DNA of 64,000 bases from Glossina fuscipes (taxonomy: Eukaryota > Arthropoda > Insecta > Diptera > Glossinidae), in assembly GCF_014805625.2 (NCBI RefSeq), contig NW_023998416.1:11374976-11438975 (forward strand), read 5' to 3'. Both the position numbers and the translations under genes were made by a program. Every line of letters starts with the position of its first letter. Position 1 is the stretch's first letter. Of this stretch, positions 47,116 to 59,869 are shown piece after piece. The notes below the pieces were generated by a model that was not told the DNA's origin, did no database searches, and worked only from the letters and a program-made list of their open reading frames with translations.

Positions 47116-50100
47116 TTTAGTACTTTTACGATGATTGCAATTATTTGCTATGATCTCTACTCTCTTCATTACTGGTAACATTAATTGGATCGGGTGGAAG
47201 TGCCATGTAGCGTTGAATGAAAACTGTACTTCTCATCATCTAAACAATTCCAACCATTTCAACATTAACTTGCAAATCACGGTAAGAACATCTATTACGT
47301 GCTTTTTGTGATAAAGTAGATTATTCGGTTCAATTAAATTGAAGGTAAATAATAAATCATTTCTGTAATCCTAATCTTAGTACCTTTTAGTAAATCATTT
47401 TGCTTGAAAAGAAATAAATTTAATTATCTCAAACGACATTTATGTGCGGAACAAAAGCATGATGAAAGACAGTTAAAAACGTAATAGTTGGACAAGGTCA
47501 ATCAATCAATAAATAACTGAAATCATTTCGCGTAATACAATATTTAATCACCTATCTTGATCATAGTGTATTAAAAATTGTATTTTGCCGCCGTACAAAA
47601 GTTTGAGTTTGATCGCAATCACATTATATATGGGAAGGGATGCAATATAATCTAGACTTACCATAGTTCATTTATTTGACAATTGAAAATAAAGTTTTAC
47701 AAGGGCAATGCAAGGTCTTATTTTCGACTGCGTCTATCTCTAGATGAAAATATGTTCAATTGTATTAACATATAACTAAAATCCTCACTCGCAAGCTGAG
47801 TATAGGTAGACGGAAGTAATGGTCTTTGAAAGATGTTCTCTGATCCTGTATATCTTCACACAGCTTCCATCCTTAGATGAAATTAAATCGAATTGCATTA
47901 ATATATAATCAAAATATCGACCCAAAATATCCAAAATACAAAGGGGATAGATCGACGCACGGTTGGTACAATCAAAGCTGGGTCACTTTCAAGTTTTTCT
48001 GAGTATTGCAGACATTCGCACAACTCTTACGACAAATGGCCATAGAGTAAAATTGTCTGCAAATAGAAGGAAAGGGGAAGTTTGGACATTTAGTTATATC
48101 CACCACCGAAGAGGGTATGTGTATTCGTTTCCTCGCTTGTAACTTATTAGAAGGAGCCTTCAGTGACCCTATTGTGATTCATGATCAGCAAAAAATCCAG
48201 AAGCAATTTAAGCATGTTCGCCTGTTCGCCTACCGGTGTGTGTAGTGTCTGCGGTCAACATTTCCTCGATCCCAAAAGTGAAGCTATCGATTTCAAATTA
48301 AGCAGAGCCCCTAGAAGGTCTTGCACGCGGAGCCAAACTGTTTAGAGAATATGCGCACAGTACAGTTTAAGCTCAGAACAACACTAGTTTTGAGCAAAGA
48401 AAACGGTTTCCCATTATTCCTATCCTCAAGTAGATAAAACATTAAGAATTTTCACGTCTATTCAATGCCTGACTCTATAAAGTCTGTACAGAAAAGAAAA
48501 TAATCGTTCACGTCCACTCAAAAGCGTAGACATTGGAAATTTCCTTTTTTTTATTTTTTGCTTTTTTTTCGTTTTTTTTTTTTTTTAAAGATAGTGGAAA
48601 TAAGAGATTAAGTCACACCCGAATGTAATTTTCTTACTTTGTTTTTTAATTTGAAAACAATAAGTAAATTATTGCTTCGGATTTAAGCGAGAGTAAAGAA
48701 GTAACTAAATAATTTCATTTCCAAAATTCATTTGATTAAGTAGTGATCGCATTAAATTGAAAGGCGATACACTTGTTGTTATCGTTAAAAGCTTTAGCTT
48801 TTTTATATTCGACGCCGCCTGTGGTTGCAAGGTATATTAAATTAGCGTGGATGTATGTAACAATCAGAAAGGCTTAAGTTGAGTTTACCTTTTCGGAAGG
48901 GATTTAGCTGTCAATGAACTTTTCTATTCAAACTAGGGAATCGCATTTTTCGAGATATATCGACGAAAATTTGTTATACTGACATGTTCTGGATCTAGTG
49001 ACGAACGGTATCAAAACTCGATTCTCTCTTCTCGATCACTCCCCATTTCGAAACAGCCATCATCTTAGGAAAAAAGTGGCAATTTCCACAATTTCTAAAG
49101 GAAAATCGCTGAGTAATATTATTTCGGTGTACTGAAGTGATACGAAAGATTTGAAGGCGGATGAGCTGATGTTTACAACTTCCTCTCCTGTCATCTTCCC
49201 TATGACAAAAGAACTCCTGGTTCATGTTAGGAATTGAATGTAAAAAGCAACCATTATAACAAGTTTAAGTCAGATTGAGCTAAAAATTAATTGTAGCAAA
49301 TTTGGATCGCATAGATCGTGTAGGGATATTCGTGAAGAATAAGCCGTTGTATGGCAATAAAGACTAGATTCTAATACTTTATGAGCAAAATATGTGAATG
49401 AATTAAGTCTTTAACAAGAAGATTAGTTTCAATAAATTTCGCTACATCACACTTCTGGGCCGTTTCCTATATAAAGGACAAGAGCTTGATTTTACTCGGA
49501 ATTTAGGTACATTTCTTGATACTTCATCTCACACAAAAAGAATGATTTTTTTTTTAGGCGAAATGGATAGTAGGGTATTTAATAACACACATCTTACCCG
49601 ACTACAATGTGTTTACTTCTGCTTCTCTTAACTTGATTGAGCTGGAGCTTTCTCATCTGAGTTGCTATTTTTGTCTTTTCTGGGTTAGTTTTTAACGTTT
49701 AAAAAACCAAAACCAAAGAATTGCGAACTGTGTATAGTAAAAAGCAAAAAAAGTGATCAGTGTGAACAGGTTCTATTATGCAGACGTTGGTAAGCCAACA
49801 TAACAACTACTGCCAAGTTGAATACATCAGTTTGTGTTCAATTTTGGTTGATTTTATGAAACGAAAAATCGTTTTGCTAATTTCGATGAATAACAAAGAT
49901 TGCAGAGATGAGTAAAGGAGAATACACTAAAGCGTTAAATAGCGTTAATCTGAGAAGTAAGCGGTGATTTACTTAGCTCATTACAGTTTAAATCTTAATT
50001 CAATACAATAAAGAATAATTTATCGATTCAGATATGGATAAGAACAAGGGAAGAAAGTAATATATATGTATGTAAGTATGCAAAAATCTGATGGATTGAA

Positions 50101-51342
50101 AAAAGTTTTAAGCATAAAGCGATTTGCTTCTGGCCTCTGGCTTCAGTATCTGCAGCTGAGTACAAACAAAGCACGCTAAGTAGCCGGTAATAGATAAAAG
50201 ACGCGATAAGATAGCAACAAAGTTATTATACGCAGAGCTCGCCTGCTTGGGCTTTTTAAGAAATCAAAAGCTCATGCAGAAAAGAAAAATACAAAAAAAA
50301 ATTTATTAGAGAAAGCTTAAGCTTATGTATAACTGTATAATTCTGTTTCAAATGTTTTTGGCAAAATTTGCTCCATCAGATTTTTCATGCTTGAATACTT
50401 TGCTAAGCAAAATAGTTATTTCAATTTCATGGCTTCCTGCTCTAATCCCTCAAATTTCGACTCATTCGATTGTGAACATAGAATGTGGACTTAGTTTTTA
50501 AAATTATAAGAATTATTTACGGAAATTATTTGGAGAGTTTCAAGGAAAAAGTAATTCTACTAAAAACTGCTAGAGTTTTGCAATTTCACAACATTTCTAT
50601 CTGCTCGGCTCACATAATCTTGAAAGATATGTTTCTTCGCATATCACGTTTCAATTCTCATTTCGAGTTCTCTCTTCGACTGCCTCACTCTGCTTATGTA
50701 CCTTTTGAATCAGGATTATCAGGTTTAATCCTGATATTTGTGTTAAACGTCTTACCCAATGGATTTCTGGGGAACTTTATTCACCTGAAGCTAAACTGAG
50801 CACCTTTAAGTTATGACAAAGTACTCAAAATCTTTATTTCCGACAGTTTACGAAATTTCTGCTTCTGTCGAACTAAGGAGATTTCATCAAAAGTTACTTT
50901 ATCAACTTTGCGGTTTTCGCAACAATATCTTCCTTCTGGGCCGTTTGCACAAACACAAACGTTTCTTCACAACATTGAATTAATATTTCAATTGTAGCGA
51001 GTAAAATTCATAGCTAGTTATCGCTCAGTGTATTTTTCAATGCTTCACCTGATCAAAGAAGACGATTTTTCACTTTGCAAGTGACCAAGTTCTCTATCGA
51101 ATTATGCCTACACCAACGAAGAGAACAATCAAACTGATTTTGCGCTGATTTTCCCTTTTTGTTAGAATAAGTTATTATCAATTTCCATACAATTACGTAT
51201 TTGTTTGTGAGTTAGCCCTTAACATTCATATGTTTGCCAGGCGTTTGTAAACCGCGCAGAATAACTCCACTGTTTCCTGTCACACTCCCTACACCAATTA
51301 TGTACAAGGGTGTATTAAATTTGTGCAGGCCAAGTCGACAAG

Positions 51343-51600
51343 GACTTGAGATAGGTCCCCCGTTTTATTATACCGTTCATTGACGATTCGCGATCACAAT
51401 CTAGATTGATCTAAATTTATCTGTCCGCCTGTCCGTCTTGTATTTAACCTAATTTGGTGCATCGATATGTTTTGGTCCAAAAGCGAACGCATGTTTTATG
51501 ACGAAAATTAAACCATAGCAGAAATTTAGCTAAAAAATTGGCGGCCAGAAATATGAATCATATGTCAATTTTTTAGACCCTAACATAAATGTAGGGTTTA
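51343..51600 (+). repeat. Dispersed repeat, second copy with GACTTGAGATAGGTCC anchor
   Basis: Parallel to 37052-37370, with the same 16-base anchor at 51343-51358, CTGTCCGCCTGTCCGTCTTG at about 51420, then ATATGTTTTGGTCCAAAAGC at about 51465. Confidence 0.6.
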
Positions 51601-51778
51601 TTAGCAAACAGAAATATAGTAATATTTTTGGGAAGTAAGTTAAGTCAGCTAACCCTTTCTGATCACGTCATTTGATGGTTTGACATCTTGCAATGTGCGA
51701 GTTTCCAAGAAATATATGTCCTTGAATGGAATAAATGTGTAATTTTTGTTGCCTTTATAAGGAAACGAGCGAATAATT

Positions 51779-51788
51779 NNNNNNNNNN
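51779..51788. other. Assembly gap (10 N)
   Basis: Ten Ns immediately followed by an AG dinucleotide run, so the gap most likely reflects unresolved microsatellite length. Confidence 0.99.

Positions 51789-51825
<37 letters not shown>
51789..51825. repeat. GA dinucleotide microsatellite at gap edge
   Basis: About 18 GA units abut the gap. The run ends ten bases from the stop codon of ABCG copy B on the - strand and so lies in its 3' UTR. Confidence 0.95.
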
Positions 51826-51828
<3 letters not shown>

Positions 51829-51834
51829 CGCATT

Positions 51835-54800
51835 TCATCGAAACAATCTTAAACGGAATGACATAATGTAAAATGATAAAATACGTAAACTTAAAAATAT
51901 AAAGATTAAAAATATTGTAGATGTCAAATAGTTGGCGCCCAGCATATCAACATCCTTCAGAAGGGATCTCGGTCTTGAATAGTGACAATAGATATCCTTA
52001 CAGGGGAGATGAGAGCGTTCAAAGCCAAATATCGATAATACGGAACCATCAAAGCTATACTTGAGGAATGAAATTTTGAATAGCCATTTTAATGCTCGCG
52101 ATGTATCCTTTTCTTGCAGAAAGAACCCGGAAAACATAAGAAAAGGACAAAGCAGAAATGGCCCCAAAATAGCAGCGATCTGAAATATCGAAAATGTAAT
52201 CCAGATATATAATAGAAATTGTGTATTGTGTTTTTATAGTAAGCAAATACTTACTTTGATATTTAATGAAGCTCCAATAGCCAAACCAATACTTTGGCCC
52301 ACCAATGCTGTTAGAAACACAATCGTACAAAATAATACTAAACGAAATAATTCAGCTGGCTGATCAGTTAGTTTATAAGTTATAATAATATAAATGCTTG
52401 TGCATAATAATTGCATAGGAATGTCAGCCAAAGTCATGGCTATGTAATATGCTTTCAATGAATACCAACGGTTGAAGTGTTCTCTGCATAAAATCGGTAA
52501 CTCTAAGGGAACTAAAATAAACAAATAATCTGATGAAGATCATGTTTTCTCGCTATTTACTAATGCTTGTCGCTTACATTTCACTAAAATAGAAGAAAAG
52601 GCTGTGAACATTATAAACATTATGGAATAAAAGCAATAGCGAAAATTATTCAAAGCGTTCCCGGCATCATTGCCAATACCATAGTACAGCCAGCCGATCA
52701 AGACGGCGGTAACGAAACTAATTGCAAATCTTATCGCAGATAAAGATCGATCACGCCATAATATTATAAATGTTCGAATCAATAAAATGCTTATTTGGTG
52801 ATAGAATGGCGTCGCATAGATATTCTGATGTCTGCACAATTTAGGTGAATGGAATTGAAATTTCGGTTTCGTAGCGGTATTCAATATGTTAATCGAATTT
52901 GTTATCAAATTTGTTGGCGTTTCCTTAATAGACGTTAGAGAAGGTCCGGGATTATCATTAACGTTTCGATAAGCATTCTTCGCGGACCTTGCAGGTACTG
53001 CATTCAGTGCGGGAGCATTAACAGGAGTTATAAGACCAGAAGACATCATTTTATCTAAAATAGAGCAAAAAAAAAAAAAAAACAGGCCAGCTTAAATTTT
53101 TACTAGTCTCAAGACTCAAGCCTCAAGCCACAAGCCTCAAGCCACAAGCCTCAAGCTTCAACCTTTTTTCGTGATTATGAGCATTTTGTAGACCCGATCG
53201 GTAGACGGATGGTAAAATGTACCTAGTAATGGTGTAAACACGACATGATCAGACTTTCCAACTTGATCTGTTAAACTACTTTAATGATCTATTGTAGACG
53301 TGTAGCTTCAAATGTTTAAAAAGCAATAATTTCTGTGCGATAGCTCAGAGGCCATAATTAAATTGATTTAAAAAAATTTTTTTTCTTTACAGTGTGGCTC
53401 AAACAAAGGGACGGAATAATTTTTTGATACCGCAGCCATTCGAAACAAATTTTAGGAATCTATCACTAAGAATAATCGCAGTTTTTAACAGCTGCTTGAA
53501 GATTGATTGCTATTGACGGAAACATTTTAGAAGATTGACTTTTCCAGTTTTTTTTTCTTTTTCATTATCTGAACGTCTAAGGGATGATGTAACAAGTTTA
53601 ACTATTCGATCTAAAGTTATATCGATTAATAGAATAAATGTTTTATAGAACCTTTCACGGGTACTTTTGAGTGTTATTGAACTAATAACTCCTACGTAAC
53701 TGCATATGTCGATGGCAAGTGTATAAGGATTACTATCTTATCCTAGGGTGTGTTCCGAATAGTCATTATCTTAAATAGCATTCCTTGTTCCCGGGAAGCT
53801 CAAAATGTCAAACAGTTAACAAAGGGGTATCGGAATTAAGCTCTATATTAAAGTTTAGTTTTTAAAGGTATATAAGCAGAAAATTTGCTGAACGTAAAAA
53901 TCAATCAATCAATCGTGATATTTGCAGAAAAAAGTCTTTCGTGTGCATATGAACTCACTAGAGTAAATCACTGTGAAACGATGAAATTTCCGTTTCTTTA
54001 ATTAAGCGTAAATAATTTCCTTGTAAATCGGGCTACTAAGAAAAGTAATTTGAATAATATTTACGCTATCCTGCAAAAACCTGAGTCCAATGGTATGGCA
54101 TTTTCCGTAACAATTTTTGTGGCTTATCACTATTCGCTAAAAGATGTGAAAATGCATCATTAGTCTCACTAACCAATTGTTTGCATTGCTTCCAATTGCA
54201 TCCGGTTAGATGCGTTGCTTTGCCTATATTTACTATTGCGTCCGTTTTGAATTTTCTGCACGAGCTTATCATTTTGTGGACCATAATCATCGGTAGCTAT
54301 TTCCATTACTGTTCATGAATAGATGTTTAATTAATTAAAAGGATATTGAAAGTAAGAAATGCTTCGTTTAAAGATGGCTTACAGTAATCTGCTGGATTAA
54401 AAAATTCCGGACATGGAATATTTAATTCATTCAAAAAAACGAGTAAATTATCAATGCCACCCGAATAAATACAATTGCCGTCCGCTATGGCGTATAAATG
54501 ATCAAAAAGTTTAAATGTCAAAGCGCTCGGCTGATGTATAGTACAGATAACAGTACGTCCTTCCGAAGCCAACTTTTTTAATAAAGAGATGCATTGCTTC
54601 GAAGTGGAACTGTCAAGGCCGCTAGTTATATTTCATGAAATTAATTAGCAAATTATTTTTATAATTACTCTTAAGTCATACAAAAAAAAAAAAAAACTTT
54701 CTTAATTGCATAACGTACCTTGTTCGGTTCATCCAAAATTAAAACGGGTGGATTGTTAACCAATTCCATGGCTATGGCTAAACGTTTCTTCTGCCCACCT

Positions 54801-57800
54801 GATAACTGACCGGTACGCGTATTACGGTTTTCGTACATGCCAATCGCTTCTAAGATTTTATTAATCTTTTATAAGAAAAAAACTTTAAGGTTTAATTTAT
54901 GCAATACTAGCAGGACGCTTACTGACCCTTTCTCGTTTGCTGAAATTTTTCAAATGTGTACCGATTTTAAGATTTGCCGCAAAATGCATCGCCTCTTTTA
55001 CTGTCAGATAAGGCTGCAAGCTTGTATCTTGTGTTATAAAAGCTACATTCGATTTAAATGCTTTCATATCACGCGGTCGTCCATTAACAGTCACTTCGCC
55101 ATTGTAACCAAAAGTCCTGCAATACATTTTTAATAATATTAAATAATTTTTATTCAATTAGCTGTGACGAAGGGTTACATTACGTATAGCCTGAAAGTAT
55201 ATTGAGAAAGGTACTTTTACCGGCTCCTGATGGGCCCACGATCGCTGTTAATTCACCAGCCTGGAAAAGCCCCGTCAAACCATTTAGAATAGTCTTGGTT
55301 TCTGTTGAATAGAGTATAAAACGTTTTAATTTATTAACAATCGACTTTTACTTGCACTCTGAACGAATTGTTTTGACGATGTGTATGACGTAATAAAAAA
55401 CAAGAAATGAGTTTTTTAAGACGAGGACATCGAATAACTCGCCTAAGCGCGCCATATATGTATTTGTTCTTAATTGTGAATGTGATCGGAACTATGTTTC
55501 CATTTTCGAAGAGCTACACTCAACATTTTTATAAAAGTTTTCATGATGACATGTTGTCATAGATTGTTACCCCTTTAGTACTAACATGAAATCATCTTTA
55601 ATTTTTTTTTGTTTTTCTTTTTAGATTTTCTGGTTTTTATAATATTTACAGTTTTAATTTGTATTAGGTTTTAGCTTTCTATGTACCTTTGAAAGACTTT
55701 AGGATTTTAGAAGACGAATGTTTAATAGATGTATAAATAAATTCCTACCGCTTTTTGATAAAATTCAGCTCTACTTAAAATATATTTGTTACAAAACTTG
55801 TTAATTGAAATATCGAAAATCGTTATCTGTCTTCTTTCTCTTTTCTCTTCTTTTCTGCGGTCTTTTGCCATTTATCGAGTAGCTTATGGATGCCTTCCGG
55901 CTTGGAGGGGAAATAGCCATTAATCCATCATTTGCTAAATGTGACTGCATCAACCTGAATAAGTGCCAAATGGAAGGGCTAAGAGGGGATGATAAGAGAC
56001 TATCGCGGGATGCGATAAAACTGCGAGATATACACAAAACGTCGGCAGTTCTTGCATTAATATATTTATTATATGCATGTATCAAGAGCATTGCTTTTCG
56101 AATAGAGGTATGCATGTATGGTATGTTCTGTTGTAAGTGTACGTTGTAAGCATTCTTTGAACCCTCTAAAAAGGCGGCATTAGTTACTCGCAAATATTTG
56201 CTAGCAAGAGGCAAACATTTATATGAATTGTGATCAAAGTCTAAGGACTGTCTTTTAGGACTGTCGTCTAATCTGTTTCTAATTGAACAGAATATATTTA
56301 GCATTTTACATGCAGTATGATGCGCATGATGAGCATCAAAAAATTCAAAGTAAATCAAATGAAATTAATTATTCACTGCCAATGCAATTCTAATGAATTT
56401 CAAATTTTTTTTTTGTTTTTTTCTTAATTAAAACATTTTGTTTTCATTTATATAGTAATGTAAGCTTAGATTTTATTCAAATTTATTCGAATTATTATTG
56501 TAAATGAACGAACAAAAAAAATTAATCAAATCAAACTATTTTTATACTGTAGTATATAGCAACTCACAAGACCACACACGTGCATTTATGCCAATTTAAG
56601 TGCATTTGCACTCTGCAAGATCTTTTTGTTGCTGTTTAGGTTATCTGTAAAGAAAGTCATACAGAAATAAATACGAAAATTCATCTCATCTATGCCGAAT
56701 CCTTTGTACCTTCCATTTTTATGGTAAAAAAAAAAAAAACAAACAGCTAAAAAATCAATATTCAATTCAGCACATTTGCTAGTATTAGGTGATTGTGTTA
56801 TTGAGTTTCTCCATTTTTACGAAATATACGTGAAAATTTCATTTTATTTAATTTTCGGATCATCAGCGAAAGACTCGGAGAAGAGAAGTGTTCTTGGTTT
56901 CATTTTGCATTATAGGCGTTCACCTTGACCAATTTGGGTCATTTTCAATGCCGACCTGCGTGGAAGAATATTCAGTGTCTTCCTCAAACTTGATATTAGA
57001 AAAGCACGGCTAACCACCCAGATGGGGGGGCGATTGTTTGTTAATTTTCCTTATGCACCCTATAGTATATGATCACCCATAGAATACACGTGCAAACTTG
57101 TATAGTGTTATCTGCTGTAGTTTGTAAATAAAGAACAAAGGAAACAATTTTATCCCTTTCAAAATCAGAGAGAGGGAGAGAGAGCCCTCAGTTTACGTGG
57201 TATCGTAGGCCCTTTAATGGACTTCGCCATTCGTCAACGTACAATGTTTTTGGCACAATTATAGCCAAGAGCTTCATTTTGACAGCCGGGACAATTTTTG
57301 CAGTAGACGTTGCACAAGCGGTCAGAGGGACAGACAAAGTATGCTTAAATCGACTTAGTATTTGATACTAATCTACGATATACATTATATACTTTATAAA
57401 GTCTTTGAAATTTCCTTCCAGGTCTTGCAAATGTCTTGAAATCGATTATTGCTCAGAGACATATTTTGCTCTTTTCTTTTCTGCGAGTTTGGTAGAAATT
57501 TGCAAGCGAAAGGATACAATAAAGTTTTGTTCCTAAATGTTCGTCACTTATGTTAATTCTTTATTTAAAAGAACGATGGGTTACGTGCATTAAGCAGACG
57601 ATCGGAAGGATACAATATGCGGGGTATGTCGTATTTGTGCTTCTGAGAGGTACGGTTGGAAGGGTGCAAATCATAATAAGTAAATTTACCTAAAGGCACT
57701 AAAAAAAATTGATAAAAAACTGAAGAAAACTGAACAAGAGGAAGAAATGCTTCCAATACTTCTCACCTTTAGCAATGTTTTGCGGAACTACTTGTCCGAA

Positions 57801-58542
57801 GTATCTACTAGAACGAGGCAAAAATAGTTTCGAATTCACTGACAAAATCAAAAGAAATAAAAATCTCTATGGCTTTTTTTAATGGTCATTAATAACATAC
57901 ATACACACGTACTAAGTATAAAATATGTAGATGTCAGCGCGGAACTTGTTTCTTACTAATCCAATATCTGGCTTTCGGATAATTTCATAAATTGTACTTG
58001 AATCCCGTTTCAGTTTTAATATCAAAACAAAACAATTATATCAATTATAAAAACCATGAACTTGTCGGAAAAAAAATAAAATTAAAAATGAAACAGTTAA
58101 CTATAGGAACGACGCAGATAAGGCTGTAATTACCGTGTCTAAAAAATCTCGTACGCTTAGAATAGCGCAAGTTATCAAAGCCAATATTCAAACGATTGAT
58201 AGTCTTGTTTATCTCAGTCGGATGTGCTGCACTTTCCCCTGTTGTTGTTGTTGTTGTTGTTGTTCTTGATGAGGATGTCGAACACTCGCTATCAGCGATT
58301 CCCACTGGCGATAAATTATAATCAGTGTTATTTGCTCTATGGGTGCAAGCAATGTTTAAACGCAGGTTGCTTCGTTTGTGCGGAAATAACGGTTTAAGAT
58401 TTGTGCTTGAAGAAGGTAATGCGTTTTCATTGCTTCCGCTGGCGTTGGCCATGATATTCAAAGGGATTTCATCGGTTTGTTGAATGTGTTGTTTCACTAA
58501 CTTTGAGGTAGCTTCGTCGGAGCATGGTAGCTTACTGGCCAT
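51835..58542 (-). CDS. ABCG-type half-transporter, copy B (apparent 1-nt frameshift at the D-loop)
   Basis: Nine exons on the - strand: 58542-58134, 55301-55184, 55116-54927, 54865-54719, 54621-54383, 54308-54174, 53054-52578, 52511-52255, 52179-51835, for about 771 residues if the frameshift is ignored. Exon 1 is a long polar N-terminus with a Thr run, joining directly to [10 protein letters not shown] and Walker [10 protein letters not shown] (159-167). Signature LSGGQKKR (260-267) and Walker B VLILDEP (280-286) follow, then H-loop IHQPSA in exon 5. Six hydrophobic segments lie in exons 7-9. Exon 4 ends in phase 0 (DEPNK), but the only usable acceptor needs phase 2 to read SGLDSS. As written, the frame hits a stop two codons into exon 5. 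One base fewer in exon 4 would restore the family motif. Sequencing error, polymorphism or a young pseudogene are all possible; downstream exons are otherwise clean. Intron 1 is 2.8 kb. Confidence 0.88.
53055..54173 (-). other. Intron 6 of ABCG copy B (1.1 kb) with minisatellite
   Basis: On the - strand it has a GTTAGT donor (from 54173) and a TTTTAG acceptor (ending 53055). It contains the 7-bp minisatellite listed separately and no recognisable exon. Confidence 0.85.
53109..53163. repeat. 7-bp minisatellite (TCAAGCC/ACAAGCC)
   Basis: About eight consecutive heptamers of the form TCAAGCC or ACAAGCC with slight variation at the ends, inside intron 6 of ABCG copy B. Confidence 0.9.
55302..58133 (-). 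other. Intron 1 of ABCG copy B (2.8 kb)
   Basis: On the - strand it has a GTAATT donor (from 58133) and a CAACAG acceptor (ending 55302). Phase 1 is conserved across it (G + AA gives Glu), and the joined protein runs straight into the NBD, so no exon is required inside. It carries a dispersed repeat copy at about 57090-57430 and a 185-codon - strand open frame (55801-56358) without recognisable domains. Confidence 0.8.
57090..57430 (+). repeat. Dispersed repeat, copy 1 of a pair with 59870-60190
   Basis: Shared ordered blocks with 59870-60190 are TTATCTGCTGTAGTTT, a GACRTTGCACA block, ATGCTTAAATCGA, then TATACTTTATAAAGTCT versus TACACTTTATGAGATCT. Same orientation, no coding potential. Confidence 0.65.
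58241..58263. repeat. GTT microsatellite encoding a poly-Thr tract in ABCG copy B
   Basis: A run of about seven to eight GTT triplets on + (ACA/ACC on the coding strand) inside exon 1 of ABCG copy B gives eight consecutive Thr residues in the disordered N-terminus. Confidence 0.85.
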
Positions 58543-59869
58543 GGCTTTACTTTTTATTTATTATCCAATAGATTGCTATGTCAATATTTTTCACTTACTT
58601 TTCACGCTAAACACTTTACTGAATACTTCGCTTGTTTATAACTTAAAGATCAAAAGTGTTTTGAGTTAACGTCAAGACGTTTAAAGTTCAAGATTATTGA
58701 CGAAATATTCTTTCATTCATAATTTTTTTCTCTTCAAGCTTAACGTACTTTCGCCGACACTGATTCTTTTTTTTTTTTGCTTTGTAATTTGCTGCATAAG
58801 TTTTATATATTTATATATATATATTTTGTATACGTTTTTTGTTTATATTCGTTTTTATTTACTCGCAACTCTCTCGCTCTGTTGTTTCTTCATAGTATGA
58901 GAGAGTAAGGGAGAAGTCTCGAATACTCTAGATGTATGAAAAAATGATTTTGTTTTTTAGTTGCTTGCTGATTATACGCGTACAGCATTTTGGATGCACA
59001 AGTGGAACTACGTTACTGAAATTTTAAACTTGAACTGAATTAAATGACAGAATTAGCCCGACTATAGTTCCTTCTTAGTATAACACTTGGAAATGAAGTC
59101 ATATACTTGTATATATGTTTATAGTCTCTACATATGTCTCCTTGTCGTTCCGCCTCTCTTCTATAATAACTAGATGTAATCTGCAGAGTATTCATCCTCG
59201 ATCAGTGCAAACGAGAAACTTTCAACGCTTACACCGAATGTCAACCAGATATCTTAATGTGCGTGACCGAGAGAATATTTGTTATACAGACATTTAGACG
59301 GACGGACACACATGTCTAAAACGATTTAGAATTCGATTCCAATCAATTCCAAAGTGAATAACTTAGAGGTTTTCCGAAGCTTCCTTTTGAGTTTCCGAAA
59401 CTATTTCACAAAATGACTTGTGAATATAAAAACATGTAAGAAAATTATAATTGGTCATGGTCGAATCTTACACACCCATCACCGTTATTCTAAAACAAAC
59501 TAAAGAAAAGGAAAAGAATTAAATTGTCTTATGCCTTTAGGTCCTTGACCGGCTTAGGTAATTTTCAAATTATTTTGCGGATTCGTAGGCGATATCCTCG
59601 CAGTTTGCGAAAGGGACAATGTGTACCACAGATACTGCACAGTTAAACAGATCGGTAGATGAACAGGCGGCCATTTTTATGCACTCTCCAAATTTGAAAC
59701 GGTTCAAGAATTTATTTACTCTATGGCATTTTTGAAGATTGCCTTTGCGCTTTTTAAAGATATTGAGAAGAAAACATTAAATTTTGCTACACTATTATAA
59801 AATATTAGATGGGGTTCAGTTCAATTTTTCCCATTTTTTACTTGTACTACAGCCTCACTTATAGAAAAT

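Larger units (their letters stand above)
45742..51834. other. Intergenic, repeats only
   Basis: A 6-kb spacer downstream of the retrotransposon-derived ORF. It holds an AT microsatellite (about 46199-46220), a SINE copy, fragments of dispersed fly-type repeats (about 48060-48130, 48800-49000, 49560-49620, 51343-51500), and at its right end a 10-N gap plus an AG microsatellite within the 3' flank of ABCG copy B. No cellular gene was recognised. Confidence 0.6.

Noticed and set aside
50485..50799. 104-codon + frame in the spacer
   Set aside because: Hydrophobic, low-information composition with no motif; no splice partner or repeat family recognised.
54904..54921. Donor GTC-A|GTAAGC for exon 3 of ABCG copy B
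   Set aside because: It leaves phase 1, which gives an immediate stop in exon 4; the overlapping AGG|GTCAGT donor keeps phase 0 and the family sequence.
57565..57756. 63-codon - strand frame in ABCG copy B intron 1, considered as a coding exon
   Set aside because: Exon 1 joins directly to the Walker A exon in the right phase and gives the expected family sequence, so no extra exon is needed.
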